Shown one piece after another: positions 1 to 7,217 of a stretch of 8,126 nucleotides of DNA (positions within the stretch are counted from its first letter, which is position 1; every line of letters begins with the position of its first letter). The notes below the pieces were generated by a model that was not told where the DNA came from, searched no databases, and saw nothing but the letters and a program-made list of their open reading frames with translations. Both the position numbers and the translations under genes were made by a program. This stretch comes from Dysgonamonadaceae bacterium. GTDB taxonomy: Bacteria; Bacteroidota; Bacteroidia; Bacteroidales; Azobacteroidaceae. Location of the stretch: assembly GCA_031256015.1 (NCBI GenBank), contig JAIRRK010000043.1:1-8126 (forward strand), written 5' to 3'.

Positions 1-801
1 GTTGGCGGATATGCAAGTGGCCCCATTCTAAAAGCAGCTTCTCAGATGAAAATACCGACTCTTTTACAAGAACAAAATTCTTATGCCGGAGTAACCAATA
101 AATTATCAGCTAAAAAGGCCGCAAAGATTTGTGTCGCTTACGAAGGGATGGAACAATTTTTCGAAAAAGGAAAAATTGTTCTGACAGGAAATCCGGTTCG
201 GCAGGATTTAATTTGTTCGAAAGAAAAAAGAAAAGAAGCCTATTCTTATTTTCATTTAAATCCGGATAAAAAAACAATTGTCGTATTGGGAGGAAGTTTA
301 GGAGCGCGCACTCTCAACGAAAGTATGATTGCTTATTTGAAGGAAATAAAAGAAAGTGATGTTCAATTTTTATGGCAGTCGGGAAAAGTTTATTATCGTA
401 CTTCAAAAGAAAATTTAGAGAAACAACCGGATACTCCGGTTGTTTTAACCGAATTTATTTCTCGGATGGATTTAGCCTATTCGGTTGCCGATTTAATTAT
501 TTCTCGGGCAGGAGCCGGTTCTATTTCGGAATTTAGTTTATTGGGAAAACCGATTATTTTGGTTCCGTCTCCGAATGTGGCAGAGGACCATCAAACAAAA
601 AATGCACTGGCTTTAGTTAAAAATAAGGCTGCCATCTTGATTAAAGACACAGATTCGAGAGAAAAATTGATTCCCGAAGTTTTGAAAATCATCAAAGACG
701 ATAATTTATTGCGGGATTTAAGCGAAAATATTTTGAAAATGGCATTGCCCGATTCGGCAAATAAAATAGTAACAGAAATAGAAAATGTGATTCGAAAATG
801 A
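1..801 (+). CDS. murG: MurG, undecaprenyl-PP-MurNAc-pentapeptide GlcNAc transferase (5' truncated)
   Basis: MurG transfers GlcNAc from UDP-GlcNAc to lipid I at the inner face of the cytoplasmic membrane, giving lipid II. The reading frame is open from base 1, so the gene enters from the left. The ATG at 46 is internal, because the codons before it already encode the family motif GGYASGP (residues 2-8 of the visible part). Further family landmarks are QEQNSYAGVTNK (where proteobacteria have HEQN), GNPVR, the C-domain loop GGSLGA at about residues 97-102, and the donor-binding SRAGAGSISE at about 168-177, followed by a proline-rich VPSP and DHQ segment. About 266 residues are visible of a family length near 360, so roughly the first 100 residues, with the N-terminal glycine-rich loop, lie outside. 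The stop TGA overlaps the murC start as ATGA, which suggests translational coupling. The identification is very secure. Confidence 0.97.
   Translation, partial: VGGYASGPILKAASQMKIPTLLQEQNSYAGVTNKLSAKKAAKICVAYEGMEQFFEKGKIVLTGNPVRQDLICSKEKRKEAYSYFHLNPDKKTIVVLGGSLGARTLNESMIAYLKEIKESDVQFLWQSGKVYYRTSKENLEKQPDTPVVLTEFISRMDLAYSVADLIISRAGAGSISEFSLLGKPIILVPSPNVAEDHQTKNALALVKNKAAILIKDTDSREKLIPEVLKIIKDDNLLRDLSENILKMALPDSANKIVTEIENVIRK
798..801 (+). other. ATGA stop/start overlap, murG-murC
   Basis: The bases ATGA hold the murC start (ATG, 798-800) and the murG stop (TGA, 799-801). This geometry usually means that ribosomes ending murG restart on murC. No Shine-Dalgarno-like purine run such as AGGAGG precedes it; the upstream bases are only A-rich. 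The overlap is seen directly; the coupling is inferred. Confidence 0.85.
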
Positions 802-2198
802 ATGAAAACTCTTTTGACATACAATCGCTCTATTTTATAGGTGCCGGAGGCATCGGAATGAGTAATTTGGTTCGTTATTTTTTGTCTGAAGGAAAAAAAG
901 TCGGAGGTTATGACAAAACGGAATCCGATTTAACTCGACAATTGAATGCAGAAGGCGCATCCATTCATTACGAGGATAATGTCAGGCTTATTCCGGAAGA
1001 ATTTAAGAACAAAGAAAATACATTGGTTATATACACTCCGGCTGTTCCTTCCGATCATTCTGAACTGAATTATTTCAAAACAAACGGTTTTCGCTTGATG
1101 AAACGAGCTCAAGTTCTTGGTGAAATTACCAAAACAAAAAAAGGAATTTGTGTGGCCGGAACTCATGGAAAAACAACAACTTCAACAATGATTGCTCATT
1201 TATTGAAACAATCAGAGATTGATTGCAATGCTTTTCTGGGAGGAATATTGAAAAATTATAACAGCAATTTATTGTTATCGGATAAAAGTGATTTGACTGT
1301 AATTGAAGCGGATGAATACGATCGCTCATTTCATTGGTTAACTCCTTACATGGCAATCATTACATCGGTTGCTCCCGATCATTTGGATATCTACGGAACA
1401 GAAGAAAATTACCGCGAAGCTTTTGAACATTTTACTTCATTAATCAAAGAAGGAGGCGTTTTATTGATGGAGCAAAAGGTGGATATTACACCTCGTTTGA
1501 AAAATGATGTAAAGTTTTATTGCTACGGAGGAGATATTTCCAAAATAGAAGGAGGAAGCGATCTCGATTTTTATGCTCAAAATATACGCATTGCTGACGG
1601 AGAAATATTTTTTGATTTTGTTGCTCCTGAGATTATTATCCGAGATATTCAATTAGGAGTTCCGGTCGAAATAAATATAGTAAATGCCGTCGTTGCTTTG
1701 GCTGTCGCCTATTTGAATGGAGTTACGCCGGAAGAATTAAAAAGAGGAATGGCTTCCTATCAAGGCCCGAAACGTCGTTTTGATTTTCACATTGAAACGC
1801 CTTCTCTGGTTTTAATCGATGATTATGCTCATCATCCGGAAGAATTGGAAGCAAGTATTTCTTCTGTAAAAAAATTATATCCGAATAAACGGCTGACAGT
1901 TGTTTTTCAGCCTCATTTGTATTCTCGGACAAACGATTTTTATAAAGAATTTGCCCGATCATTGTCTTTGGCCGATCGAGTAATATTGATTCCGATTTAT
2001 CCGGCAAGGGAAAAACCCATTCCCGGCGTCAGTTCGCAAATGATTTTTGATTTAGTTACTGCTCCTGAAAAAGAATTGATTGAATATAACGATTTAGTGG
2101 ATAAGATAGAAAAAGAGCATATCGAATTATTGCTCATCGCAGGAGCCGGAGATATAGAATTGTTGGTTGAACCGATAAAAAGAAAACTGGATGATTAA
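798..2198 (+). CDS. murC: MurC, UDP-N-acetylmuramate--L-alanine ligase
   Basis: MurC is the cytoplasmic ATP-dependent ligase that joins L-alanine to UDP-MurNAc, the first step of the peptide stem. The 466-residue product is full length for the family. The N-terminal UDP-binding fold starts with GAGGIGMS (15-22). The central ATPase domain has the P-loop AGTHGKTTT (120-128), EADEYDRSF (170-178) and DHLD (194-197). The C-terminal domain begins around 325 with GPKRRFD, and carries DDYAHHP (341-347), QPHLYSRT (371-378) and GAGDI (449-453). DDYAHHP and the adjoining QPH segment distinguish MurC, and the related Mpl, from MurD, MurE and MurF. The dcw position and normal length favour MurC over Mpl. 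The start at 798 overlaps the murG stop by 4 bases and the 3' end overlaps ftsQ by 8 bases, so the three are probably cotranscribed and coupled. There is no Shine-Dalgarno sequence. All expected motifs are intact. Confidence 0.98.
   Translation: MNENSFDIQSLYFIGAGGIGMSNLVRYFLSEGKKVGGYDKTESDLTRQLNAEGASIHYEDNVRLIPEEFKNKENTLVIYTPAVPSDHSELNYFKTNGFRLMKRAQVLGEITKTKKGICVAGTHGKTTTSTMIAHLLKQSEIDCNAFLGGILKNYNSNLLLSDKSDLTVIEADEYDRSFHWLTPYMAIITSVAPDHLDIYGTEENYREAFEHFTSLIKEGGVLLMEQKVDITPRLKNDVKFYCYGGDISKIEGGSDLDFYAQNIRIADGEIFFDFVAPEIIIRDIQLGVPVEINIVNAVVALAVAYLNGVTPEELKRGMASYQGPKRRFDFHIETPSLVLIDDYAHHPEELEASISSVKKLYPNKRLTVVFQPHLYSRTNDFYKEFARSLSLADRVILIPIYPAREKPIPGVSSQMIFDLVTAPEKELIEYNDLVDKIEKEHIELLLIAGAGDIELLVEPIKRKLDD
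2191..2198 (+). other. 8-base coding overlap, murC-ftsQ
   Basis: The bases ATGATTAA contain the ftsQ start (2191-2193) and the murC stop TAA (2196-2198) in different frames. The ftsQ product needs this ATG to keep its basic residues before the membrane segment, so the overlap is probably real. It again suggests coupled translation without a Shine-Dalgarno site. Confidence 0.8.
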
Positions 2199-2925
2199 AA
2201 AAATCTTATTTATTTTTGTCGCTCTCCTACTGATTTCATATATCGTGTTTGCGATTGTCTATATGAATCCGAAAGTAGGAATAGACAAAGAATGCAAAGA
2301 TATTCAAGTGGAAATATCCGGAGAATCGGTTATCTCGTATTTGACGGAACAACAAGTTCTTTCCTATCTGAATACAAATAAGATGAATCCGGTAGGGAAA
2401 AAACTATCGGATATTAAGTTCGATTCAATTGAAAAAGTACTGACTAATAATAAATTGATTAAGAGTGCGAGAGTTTATAAAACAATCAACGGGTCTGTGA
2501 AAATCGAAGTTTTTCAACGAACACCGATTTTACGTGTTATTTCGGAAAAAGGGAATTATTATGTGGATAATGAGAGTAAAATAATGCCTGTTCCGGCTAA
2601 TTTTGCCGCTTACGTGCCGGTTGCTACCGGAAATATTTCGGAAGAATATGCGAAAAATCAATTGTTTGAATTTGCCCTGTTTTTACATAAAAACAAATTT
2701 TGGAATTCTCAAATTGAACAAATAAATGTGCAACCGAATTTGGATGTAGAACTAATCCCACGAGTAGGAAATCATGTTATTATTTTGGGGAAAATAGAAA
2801 GCTATAAAGAAAATTTAGATAAATTGAAGTTATTTTACGACAAAGGATTAAATAAAATTGGGTGGAATAGATATTCTGTTGTAAATTTGAAATTTGAAAA
2901 TCAGGTAGTTTGTACGAAGAGATAA
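2191..2925 (+). CDS. ftsQ: FtsQ, cell division protein (POTRA domain, single membrane anchor)
   Basis: FtsQ is the bitopic divisome protein that links early cytoplasmic and late periplasmic division proteins, together with FtsB and FtsL. The 244-residue product has a short basic N-terminus (MIKK), one hydrophobic segment at about residues 5-24, and a periplasmic remainder. Residues about 36-110 look like the POTRA domain: a segment rich in V and I, TEQQVLSYL, then the IEKVLTNNKLIKSARVYK part ending in VKIEVFQRTPILRV. This is followed by the YYVDNESKIMP segment (123-133), which resembles the (Y/F)(V/I)D.(D/E)G-like turn of the FtsQ beta domain. FtsQ diverges fast, so the assignment rests on topology, this pattern, and position between murC and ftsA. 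The length is typical of Bacteroidota, which have a shorter cytoplasmic tail than E. coli. The ATG at 2191 lies inside the end of murC and gives the correct basic-then-hydrophobic N-terminus. Confidence 0.92.
   Translation: MIKKILFIFVALLLISYIVFAIVYMNPKVGIDKECKDIQVEISGESVISYLTEQQVLSYLNTNKMNPVGKKLSDIKFDSIEKVLTNNKLIKSARVYKTINGSVKIEVFQRTPILRVISEKGNYYVDNESKIMPVPANFAAYVPVATGNISEEYAKNQLFEFALFLHKNKFWNSQIEQINVQPNLDVELIPRVGNHVIILGKIESYKENLDKLKLFYDKGLNKIGWNRYSVVNLKFENQVVCTKR
2857..2889 (+). promoter_or_regulatory. Possible internal promoter for ftsA-ftsZ
   Basis: The sequence TAAATTTG at 2882-2889 matches the Bacteroides -7 consensus TAnnTTTG exactly. ATTG at 2857-2860 matches the -33 element TTTG in three of four bases, with a 21-base spacer, inside the accepted 19-21 range. 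It lies in the last codons of ftsQ, about 58 bases before the ftsA start, a reasonable place for extra transcription of the abundant ftsA and ftsZ products. The elements are short and the DNA is AT-rich coding sequence, so a chance match is quite possible. Confidence 0.3.
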
Positions 2926-2947
2926 AACGGTAATAAAATTAAGTAAT

Positions 2948-4315
2948 ATGGTACAAGGGAAATATGTTGCAGCACTGGATTTAGGAACTTCTAAAATAAT
3001 TGCCATCGCCGCAACTAAAAGCAAAGATGGAGTTATCACTATTTCGAAAACAGAAAAAATTGCTTCGGGAACTTGTATCCGTCGAGGTTTTATTTATAAC
3101 ATAGAAGAAACTTCGATGAAAATATCTTCTCTTGTAAAGAATTTGACCAGACAACTTCGACCACTGCAAAAAATTTATGTCGGAATAGGAGGACAATCTC
3201 TCCGAACGGAATATTACACGGCAAAAAAAGAAATTAACGGAGAAGCCGTCGATAACGAAATTATCGACTCGCTGTATGAAGAATGTAGAAAATATCAACC
3301 TGAAATGGCGGAAGTCCTTGATATTGTTTCCCCTGAATATTTTTTGGATGGCCGTCCCGAAACAAATCCGATAGGAGTTCCTTGTCAGGTTATTGAAGCC
3401 AAGTTCCAATTAATTTTAGGCAGGCCTTCTTTGAAACTTTGCCTAAAGAAAAGTATCGAAGAAAAATCAAAAATTGAAATTGCCGGATTCTTTATTTCTC
3501 CTTTGGCTACGGCGGCAGTTGTTCTTTCCGACAGAGAAAAAGAATTAGGTTGTGCCTTAGTTGAATTTGGTGCCGGAATAACCTATTTGTCTGTTTATAA
3601 AGGAAATTTGCTGAAATATATGATCGCTATTCCTTTAGGAGGAAATGTGATTACAAAAGATCTCTGTTCATTGAATATATTAGAGCCGGATGCCGAACAA
3701 TTAAAAATTTCGAAAGGAAATGCTTTAAACGAATCGGAAAAAGAAGAACCGGCCGATATAATTATTGAATCGCGCGTAAATGAAATAATCGCTAACATAA
3801 TGAAGCAAATCGAAATCTCCGGATATGGCAACGAATTGCCTGAAGGTATCATTATCACCGGAGGAGGAGCTTTATTGAAAAATATGACGTTAGCAATTAA
3901 AAAGAAAACGAACATGCCGGTCAAATTGGCTACGGCAAAAGAAAGCTTGGTAAGTGAAAAAAGCATCGACAGGATTTTGATTGAAGATCCGGCTAATGTA
4001 ACAATCTTCGGATTGCTTTATTTAGCAAATGACAATTGTGCAAAAGTGATTCCACGAGAAACATCTTTTGAATCGAGAACAACGTCATATCCCTCGAAAT
4101 ATCCGCAAACACCCGGACAGGGCGGGGAAAAAGGGCAAGAAAGTCAGATTTCCTTATTTGATGAAGAAGAAATAGACATTGTCGAAAAACCAACTGAAAC
4201 GACCGGACGAAGATTGGAGACACCTCAAAAGAAAAAAGTCGGATTTTTCGACCGATTTAAAAAAGGACTGGAAGGAGCTTCCAAATCTCTTTTTGATGAC
4301 GATAATATAGAATAA
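2948..4315 (+). CDS. ftsA: FtsA, actin-like divisome membrane tether
   Basis: FtsA is the peripheral membrane ATP-binding protein that anchors FtsZ filaments and recruits later divisome proteins. The 455-residue product opens with the phosphate-1 loop AALDLGTSK (8-16). The FtsA-specific 1C subdomain fills roughly 85-165 (GGQSLRTEYY and PIGVPCQVIEAKF are visible). The phosphate-2 region is LVEFGAGITYLSVY (204-217), and the adenosine motif is EGIIITGGGALLKNM (299-313). Residues about 366-428 are a polar, probably disordered linker. The last 25 residues, around VGFFDRFKKGLEGASKSLF, look like the amphipathic membrane-targeting helix. Two changes in phosphate-2 are unusual: Glu206 where most actin-fold proteins have Asp, and Ile211 where Thr is usual. 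The gene starts 22 bases after ftsQ, with no Shine-Dalgarno site, and lies 21 bases before ftsZ. Identity is secure from fold motifs and neighbourhood. Confidence 0.97.
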   Translation: MVQGKYVAALDLGTSKIIAIAATKSKDGVITISKTEKIASGTCIRRGFIYNIEETSMKISSLVKNLTRQLRPLQKIYVGIGGQSLRTEYYTAKKEINGEAVDNEIIDSLYEECRKYQPEMAEVLDIVSPEYFLDGRPETNPIGVPCQVIEAKFQLILGRPSLKLCLKKSIEEKSKIEIAGFFISPLATAAVVLSDREKELGCALVEFGAGITYLSVYKGNLLKYMIAIPLGGNVITKDLCSLNILEPDAEQLKISKGNALNESEKEEPADIIIESRVNEIIANIMKQIEISGYGNELPEGIIITGGGALLKNMTLAIKKKTNMPVKLATAKESLVSEKSIDRILIEDPANVTIFGLLYLANDNCAKVIPRETSFESRTTSYPSKYPQTPGQGGEKGQESQISLFDEEEIDIVEKPTETTGRRLETPQKKKVGFFDRFKKGLEGASKSLFDDDNIE

Positions 4316-4336
4316 ACCGGACAAAAATAAACCATA

Positions 4337-5671
4337 ATGGATGATATACTGACTAATTTCGATTTCCCGACAAAAACACCGGCCATCATTAAAGTGATAG
4401 GCGTTGGCGGAGGTGGCGGTAACGCCGTAACGCACATGCATAAAGAAGGAATCAAAGATGTAACTTTCGTTCTTTGTAATACCGATAATCAGGCTCTTCT
4501 TGAAAGTGAAGTCCGCAACAGGATACAATTGGGGAAAAAAATAACAGAAGGGCTGGGTGCCGGGAATAAACCTCATAAAGCCAAAGCCGCTGCGGAGGAA
4601 AGTATTGAAGATATCCGAAGAGAATTGAGCGACGGAACGAAAATGGCTTTCGTTACTGCAGGAATGGGCGGAGGAACCGGTACCGGAGCTGCTCCTATTG
4701 TCGCTAAAGTCGCCAAAGATATGGGAATCCTAACAGTGGGAATTGTTACCATCCCTTTTTTGTTTGAAGGAAAACCCAAAATCTTGCAAGCTTTGAGAGG
4801 AGTAGAAGAAATAAGTAAAAATGTGGACGCTCTTTTGGTGATTAATAATGAACGGTTACGCGAGATTTATTCCGACTTGGATGTATTGAATGCATTTAAA
4901 AAAGCCGATGATACTTTAACTATCGCGGCGAAAAGCATTGCTGAAATTATTACTTTGCCCGGACATGTTAATCTCGATTTTGCCGATGTAAATACGATTC
5001 TTCGAGATGGAGGAGTGGCAATAATGAGTACCGGATTCGGTGAAGGAATCGGGCGGGTTTCCGAATCAATTGAAAATGCTTTAAATTCTCCGCTGTTGAA
5101 TAATAACGACGTTTTTAACGCCAAAAAAATATTATTCAATATCTATTTCAGTTCTCAAAAACCACTCATGATGGAAGAGATGAACGATGTCAACGATTTC
5201 ATGGCTAAGTTCGGAAAGGAAATCGAAGTAATTTGGGGAGCAACAGTCGATGAAACTTTAGGAGAAAAAACAAAAGTAACCATCTTGGCAACAGGATTCG
5301 GAATCCAAAATGTTCCGCTGATGGAAGAGGTTTTCGAAGAAAGAGCAAATTTAAGTCGGGAAGAAGAACGAAAAATAAAAGAAGAAGAACGTCGACAGGC
5401 AGTAGAAGAAGAAAGAATGGCCATTTACGAAGCTCACCTGTTGGAAAAATATTACGGAAAAGAAGTGCTGCGTAACATGGGAAAAACAACTCGTCCGCAG
5501 CCATTTATTTTTTCTCTCGAGCAAATGGATGATGATGAAATTATCGAAGCCGTTATCAATCATCCGACATACAACCGCAGTCCGAAAATCATGTTGCAGA
5601 TTGCGGAACAAGCCGAAGCACGACTTAATTACGAAGATCCGGCCGAGATAGAAGATGAAGACATTTATTGA
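4337..5671 (+). CDS. ftsZ: FtsZ, tubulin-like cell division GTPase
   Basis: FtsZ polymerises at midcell into the ring that organises the divisome. The 444-residue product has the GTP-binding loops GVGGGGGNA (22-30), CNTDNQAL (47-54) and the tubulin signature GGGTGTG (111-117). It also has NNERL (170-174) and the catalytic T7 loop NLDFAD (212-217), which completes the active site of the next subunit. The core ends near 330. The C-terminal linker is unusual in being strongly charged, with EEER at 342-345, 349-352 and 357-360, followed by KYYGKEVL (371-378). A candidate C-terminal binding peptide, HPTYNRS, lies at 409-415 and resembles the P-x-(Y/F)-x-R core seen in Bacteroidota. It is followed by about 29 more residues with an acidic end, DPAEIEDEDIY. 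The start at 4337 gives the usual short N-terminal extension. FtsA and YqeY-family genes flank it at 21 and 24 bases, so a shared transcript is likely. Confidence 0.98.
   Translation: MDDILTNFDFPTKTPAIIKVIGVGGGGGNAVTHMHKEGIKDVTFVLCNTDNQALLESEVRNRIQLGKKITEGLGAGNKPHKAKAAAEESIEDIRRELSDGTKMAFVTAGMGGGTGTGAAPIVAKVAKDMGILTVGIVTIPFLFEGKPKILQALRGVEEISKNVDALLVINNERLREIYSDLDVLNAFKKADDTLTIAAKSIAEIITLPGHVNLDFADVNTILRDGGVAIMSTGFGEGIGRVSESIENALNSPLLNNNDVFNAKKILFNIYFSSQKPLMMEEMNDVNDFMAKFGKEIEVIWGATVDETLGEKTKVTILATGFGIQNVPLMEEVFEERANLSREEERKIKEEERRQAVEEERMAIYEAHLLEKYYGKEVLRNMGKTTRPQPFIFSLEQMDDDEIIEAVINHPTYNRSPKIMLQIAEQAEARLNYEDPAEIEDEDIY
5360..5416 (+). repeat. Short degenerate tandem repeat encoding EEER in the FtsZ linker
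   Basis: The 11-base string GAAGAAGAACG occurs at 5360 and again at 5381, exactly 21 bases (seven codons) apart. A third, altered copy GAAGAAGAAAG starts at 5405, 24 bases further on. In protein these are three EEER units with heptad-like spacing, a pattern expected for a charged single helix or a weak coiled coil. The repeat is read directly; the structural meaning is inferred. Confidence 0.7.
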
Positions 5672-5695
5672 ATACAAATTATAACACAACAGAAT

Positions 5696-6148
5696 ATGAA
5701 TTTATTTGATACAGTAAGCGACGACATCAAAAAAGCAATGTTAGCTAAAGATAAAATTCGCTTGGAAGCATTAAGAGGAGTAAAAAAAGAATTTTTAGAA
5801 GCAAAAACAGCTAAAGGAGCCGCCGCTGATTTTACGGATGAATCGGCTGTTAAAATCCTTCAACGGATGGTAAAACAGCGAAAAGACAGTGCCTCCATTT
5901 ACATGGAGCAAAATCGTCCCGAATTGGCAGAAAAAGAATTAGCAGAAGTCGCTGTGCTGGAGGATTATTTACCTAAACAAATGACTTCCGAAGAATTGGA
6001 AAAAGCGATTAAAGAAATTATTTCCCAAACAGGAGCCTCTTCTCCGAAGGATATGGGTAAAGTGATGGGAATAGCTACCAAATCTCTCGCCGGCAAAACA
6101 GAAGGTCGATTAATTTCCGAAACCGTAAAACGCTTGTTGGCCGAATAG
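5696..6148 (+). CDS. yqeY: YqeY/GatB-tail family protein
   Basis: This 150-residue protein is a free-standing member of the YqeY family, related to the C-terminal tail of the GatB subunit of Asp/Glu-tRNA amidotransferase. In GatB that tail is a helical domain that touches the tRNA. The free-standing form lacks the amidotransferase active site, and its cell role is not firmly known. Visible landmarks are an N-terminal helical part with LRGVKKEF (26-33), the Gln/Lys-rich MVKQRKDSASIY (58-69), VLEDYLPKQM (87-96), and the GatB-like SSPKDMGKVMG (115-125), ending in an EGRLISETVKRLL helix. The length matches the family's usual 145-150 residues. It begins 24 bases after ftsZ with no Shine-Dalgarno site, so it probably shares the ftsZ transcript. 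I see no terminator between them. The family call is firm; the biochemical function is open. Confidence 0.93.
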   Translation: MNLFDTVSDDIKKAMLAKDKIRLEALRGVKKEFLEAKTAKGAAADFTDESAVKILQRMVKQRKDSASIYMEQNRPELAEKELAEVAVLEDYLPKQMTSEELEKAIKEIISQTGASSPKDMGKVMGIATKSLAGKTEGRLISETVKRLLAE

Positions 6149-6218
6149 TCAATCGTCCTGCACTTTTGAGCTAACGTATTCCGGATGTAATGCAGTTGAT
6201 TAGAGCCAAACAAACAAT

Positions 6219-7217
6219 ATGATTGATAATTATCAAGCAGACAAAGACCGATACAACGGGAAAATGAAGTACCGTCGGGCCGGAAAGAGCGGCATCTTAT
6301 TGCCGGAAATTTCTTTGGGATTGTGGCACAATTTCGGAGAATATGACGACTTTACCAAGAGTCGGGAAATTCTTCATGCGGCTTTCGATAAAGGGATAAC
6401 TCATTTCGATTTGGCAAACAATTACGGGCCTCCGAATGGGTCGGCAGAAGAAACATTCGGGAAAATAATGAAACAATCATTTTCTTCTTATCGCGATGAG
6501 TTGTTTATTTCAACCAAAGCCGGACATGAAATGTGGGCAGGGCCTTATGGTGAATGGGGCTCGCGGAAAAACCTGATAAACAGCTTGAATGCGAGTCTGA
6601 AACGAATGAATTTGGATTATGTGGATATTTTTTATTCTCATCGTTACGACCCGCTCACTCCTTTGGAAGAAACTTTGCAAACATTGGTAGATATTGTGAA
6701 GCAAGGAAAAGCCCTGTATGTCGGAATTTCCAAATATCCTTATGAAGCGGCACAATTTGCATACGACTATTTGGAAGAAAGAGATGTACATTGTCTTTTG
6801 TATCAAGGGAGATATAACTTACTTAACAGAGAACCGGAAAAAGAAAAAATCCTGGAACAGGCACGGGAAAAAGGAACCGGATTTATTGCCTTTTCTCCTT
6901 TGGCTCAAGGATTATTAACGGATAAGTACATTCATGGAAAAGTATCCGAAAATTCCCGAATGGCTCAAGGAAAATTTCTGAAAAAAGAACAATTAACCGA
7001 AGATATATTAACCAAAATCAGGAAACTGACCGAAATAGCAGCGGAAAGAAACCAATCTTTGGCAGAAATGGCATTGGCTTGGCTATTGAAAGACGATTCG
7101 GTTTGTTCTGTAATTATCGGAGCCGGTTCTGTTGAACAATTAAACAAAAACTTACCGGCACTGAATAATACCGCATTTTCAAAAGATGAATTGAAATCGA
7201 TAGAAGATATTTTGTAA
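6219..7217 (+). CDS. yghZ: Aldo/keto reductase, YghZ / L-glyceraldehyde-3-phosphate reductase type
   Basis: This is a cytoplasmic NADPH-dependent aldo/keto reductase of the AKR14/YghZ group. Characterised E. coli members reduce L-glyceraldehyde 3-phosphate and methylglyoxal, a detoxification role. The 332-residue product has the catalytic tetrad Asp64 and Tyr69 (in FDLANNYGPP), Lys100 (in FISTKAG) and His141 (in FYSHR). The subgroup markers SLGLWHNFG (32-40), GPYGEWGSRK (108-117) and YNLLNR (199-204) match YghZ closely. The cofactor-binding end is SVIIGAGSVEQL (297-308). The start at 6219 is preferred because E. coli YghZ also carries about 13-15 residues before the MKYR/MQYR strand. It lies 71 bases after the YqeY gene, the largest gap here, without a clear terminator. 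It may be read through from the division operon or start on its own. The exact substrate in this organism is inferred from the family. Confidence 0.93.
   Translation: MIDNYQADKDRYNGKMKYRRAGKSGILLPEISLGLWHNFGEYDDFTKSREILHAAFDKGITHFDLANNYGPPNGSAEETFGKIMKQSFSSYRDELFISTKAGHEMWAGPYGEWGSRKNLINSLNASLKRMNLDYVDIFYSHRYDPLTPLEETLQTLVDIVKQGKALYVGISKYPYEAAQFAYDYLEERDVHCLLYQGRYNLLNREPEKEKILEQAREKGTGFIAFSPLAQGLLTDKYIHGKVSENSRMAQGKFLKKEQLTEDILTKIRKLTEIAAERNQSLAEMALAWLLKDDSVCSVIIGAGSVEQLNKNLPALNNTAFSKDELKSIEDIL

Noticed and set aside
46..48. ATG at 46 as the murG start
   Set aside because: The frame is open upstream and already encodes the conserved GGYASGP motif, so the real start is outside the window.
2981..3409. 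142-codon minus-strand open frame opposite ftsA
   Set aside because: The product is rich in Phe, Ser and Arg with no domain pattern, and the plus-strand FtsA frame explains the codon bias.
4867..5689. Several overlapping open frames on the minus strand across ftsZ
   Set aside because: They lie opposite a fully conserved gene, have low-complexity products rich in Phe, Leu and Ser as expected from reverse-reading Glu/Lys codons, and match no family I recognise.
6158..6195. CTGCA...TGCAG inverted repeat between the YqeY and reductase genes
   Set aside because: The arms are five bases with a 28-base loop and no T run, which is well within chance.
6165..6195. TTTG plus TAATGCAG as a promoter for the reductase gene
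   Set aside because: The spacing is right, but the -7 element fails at three of its six fixed bases.
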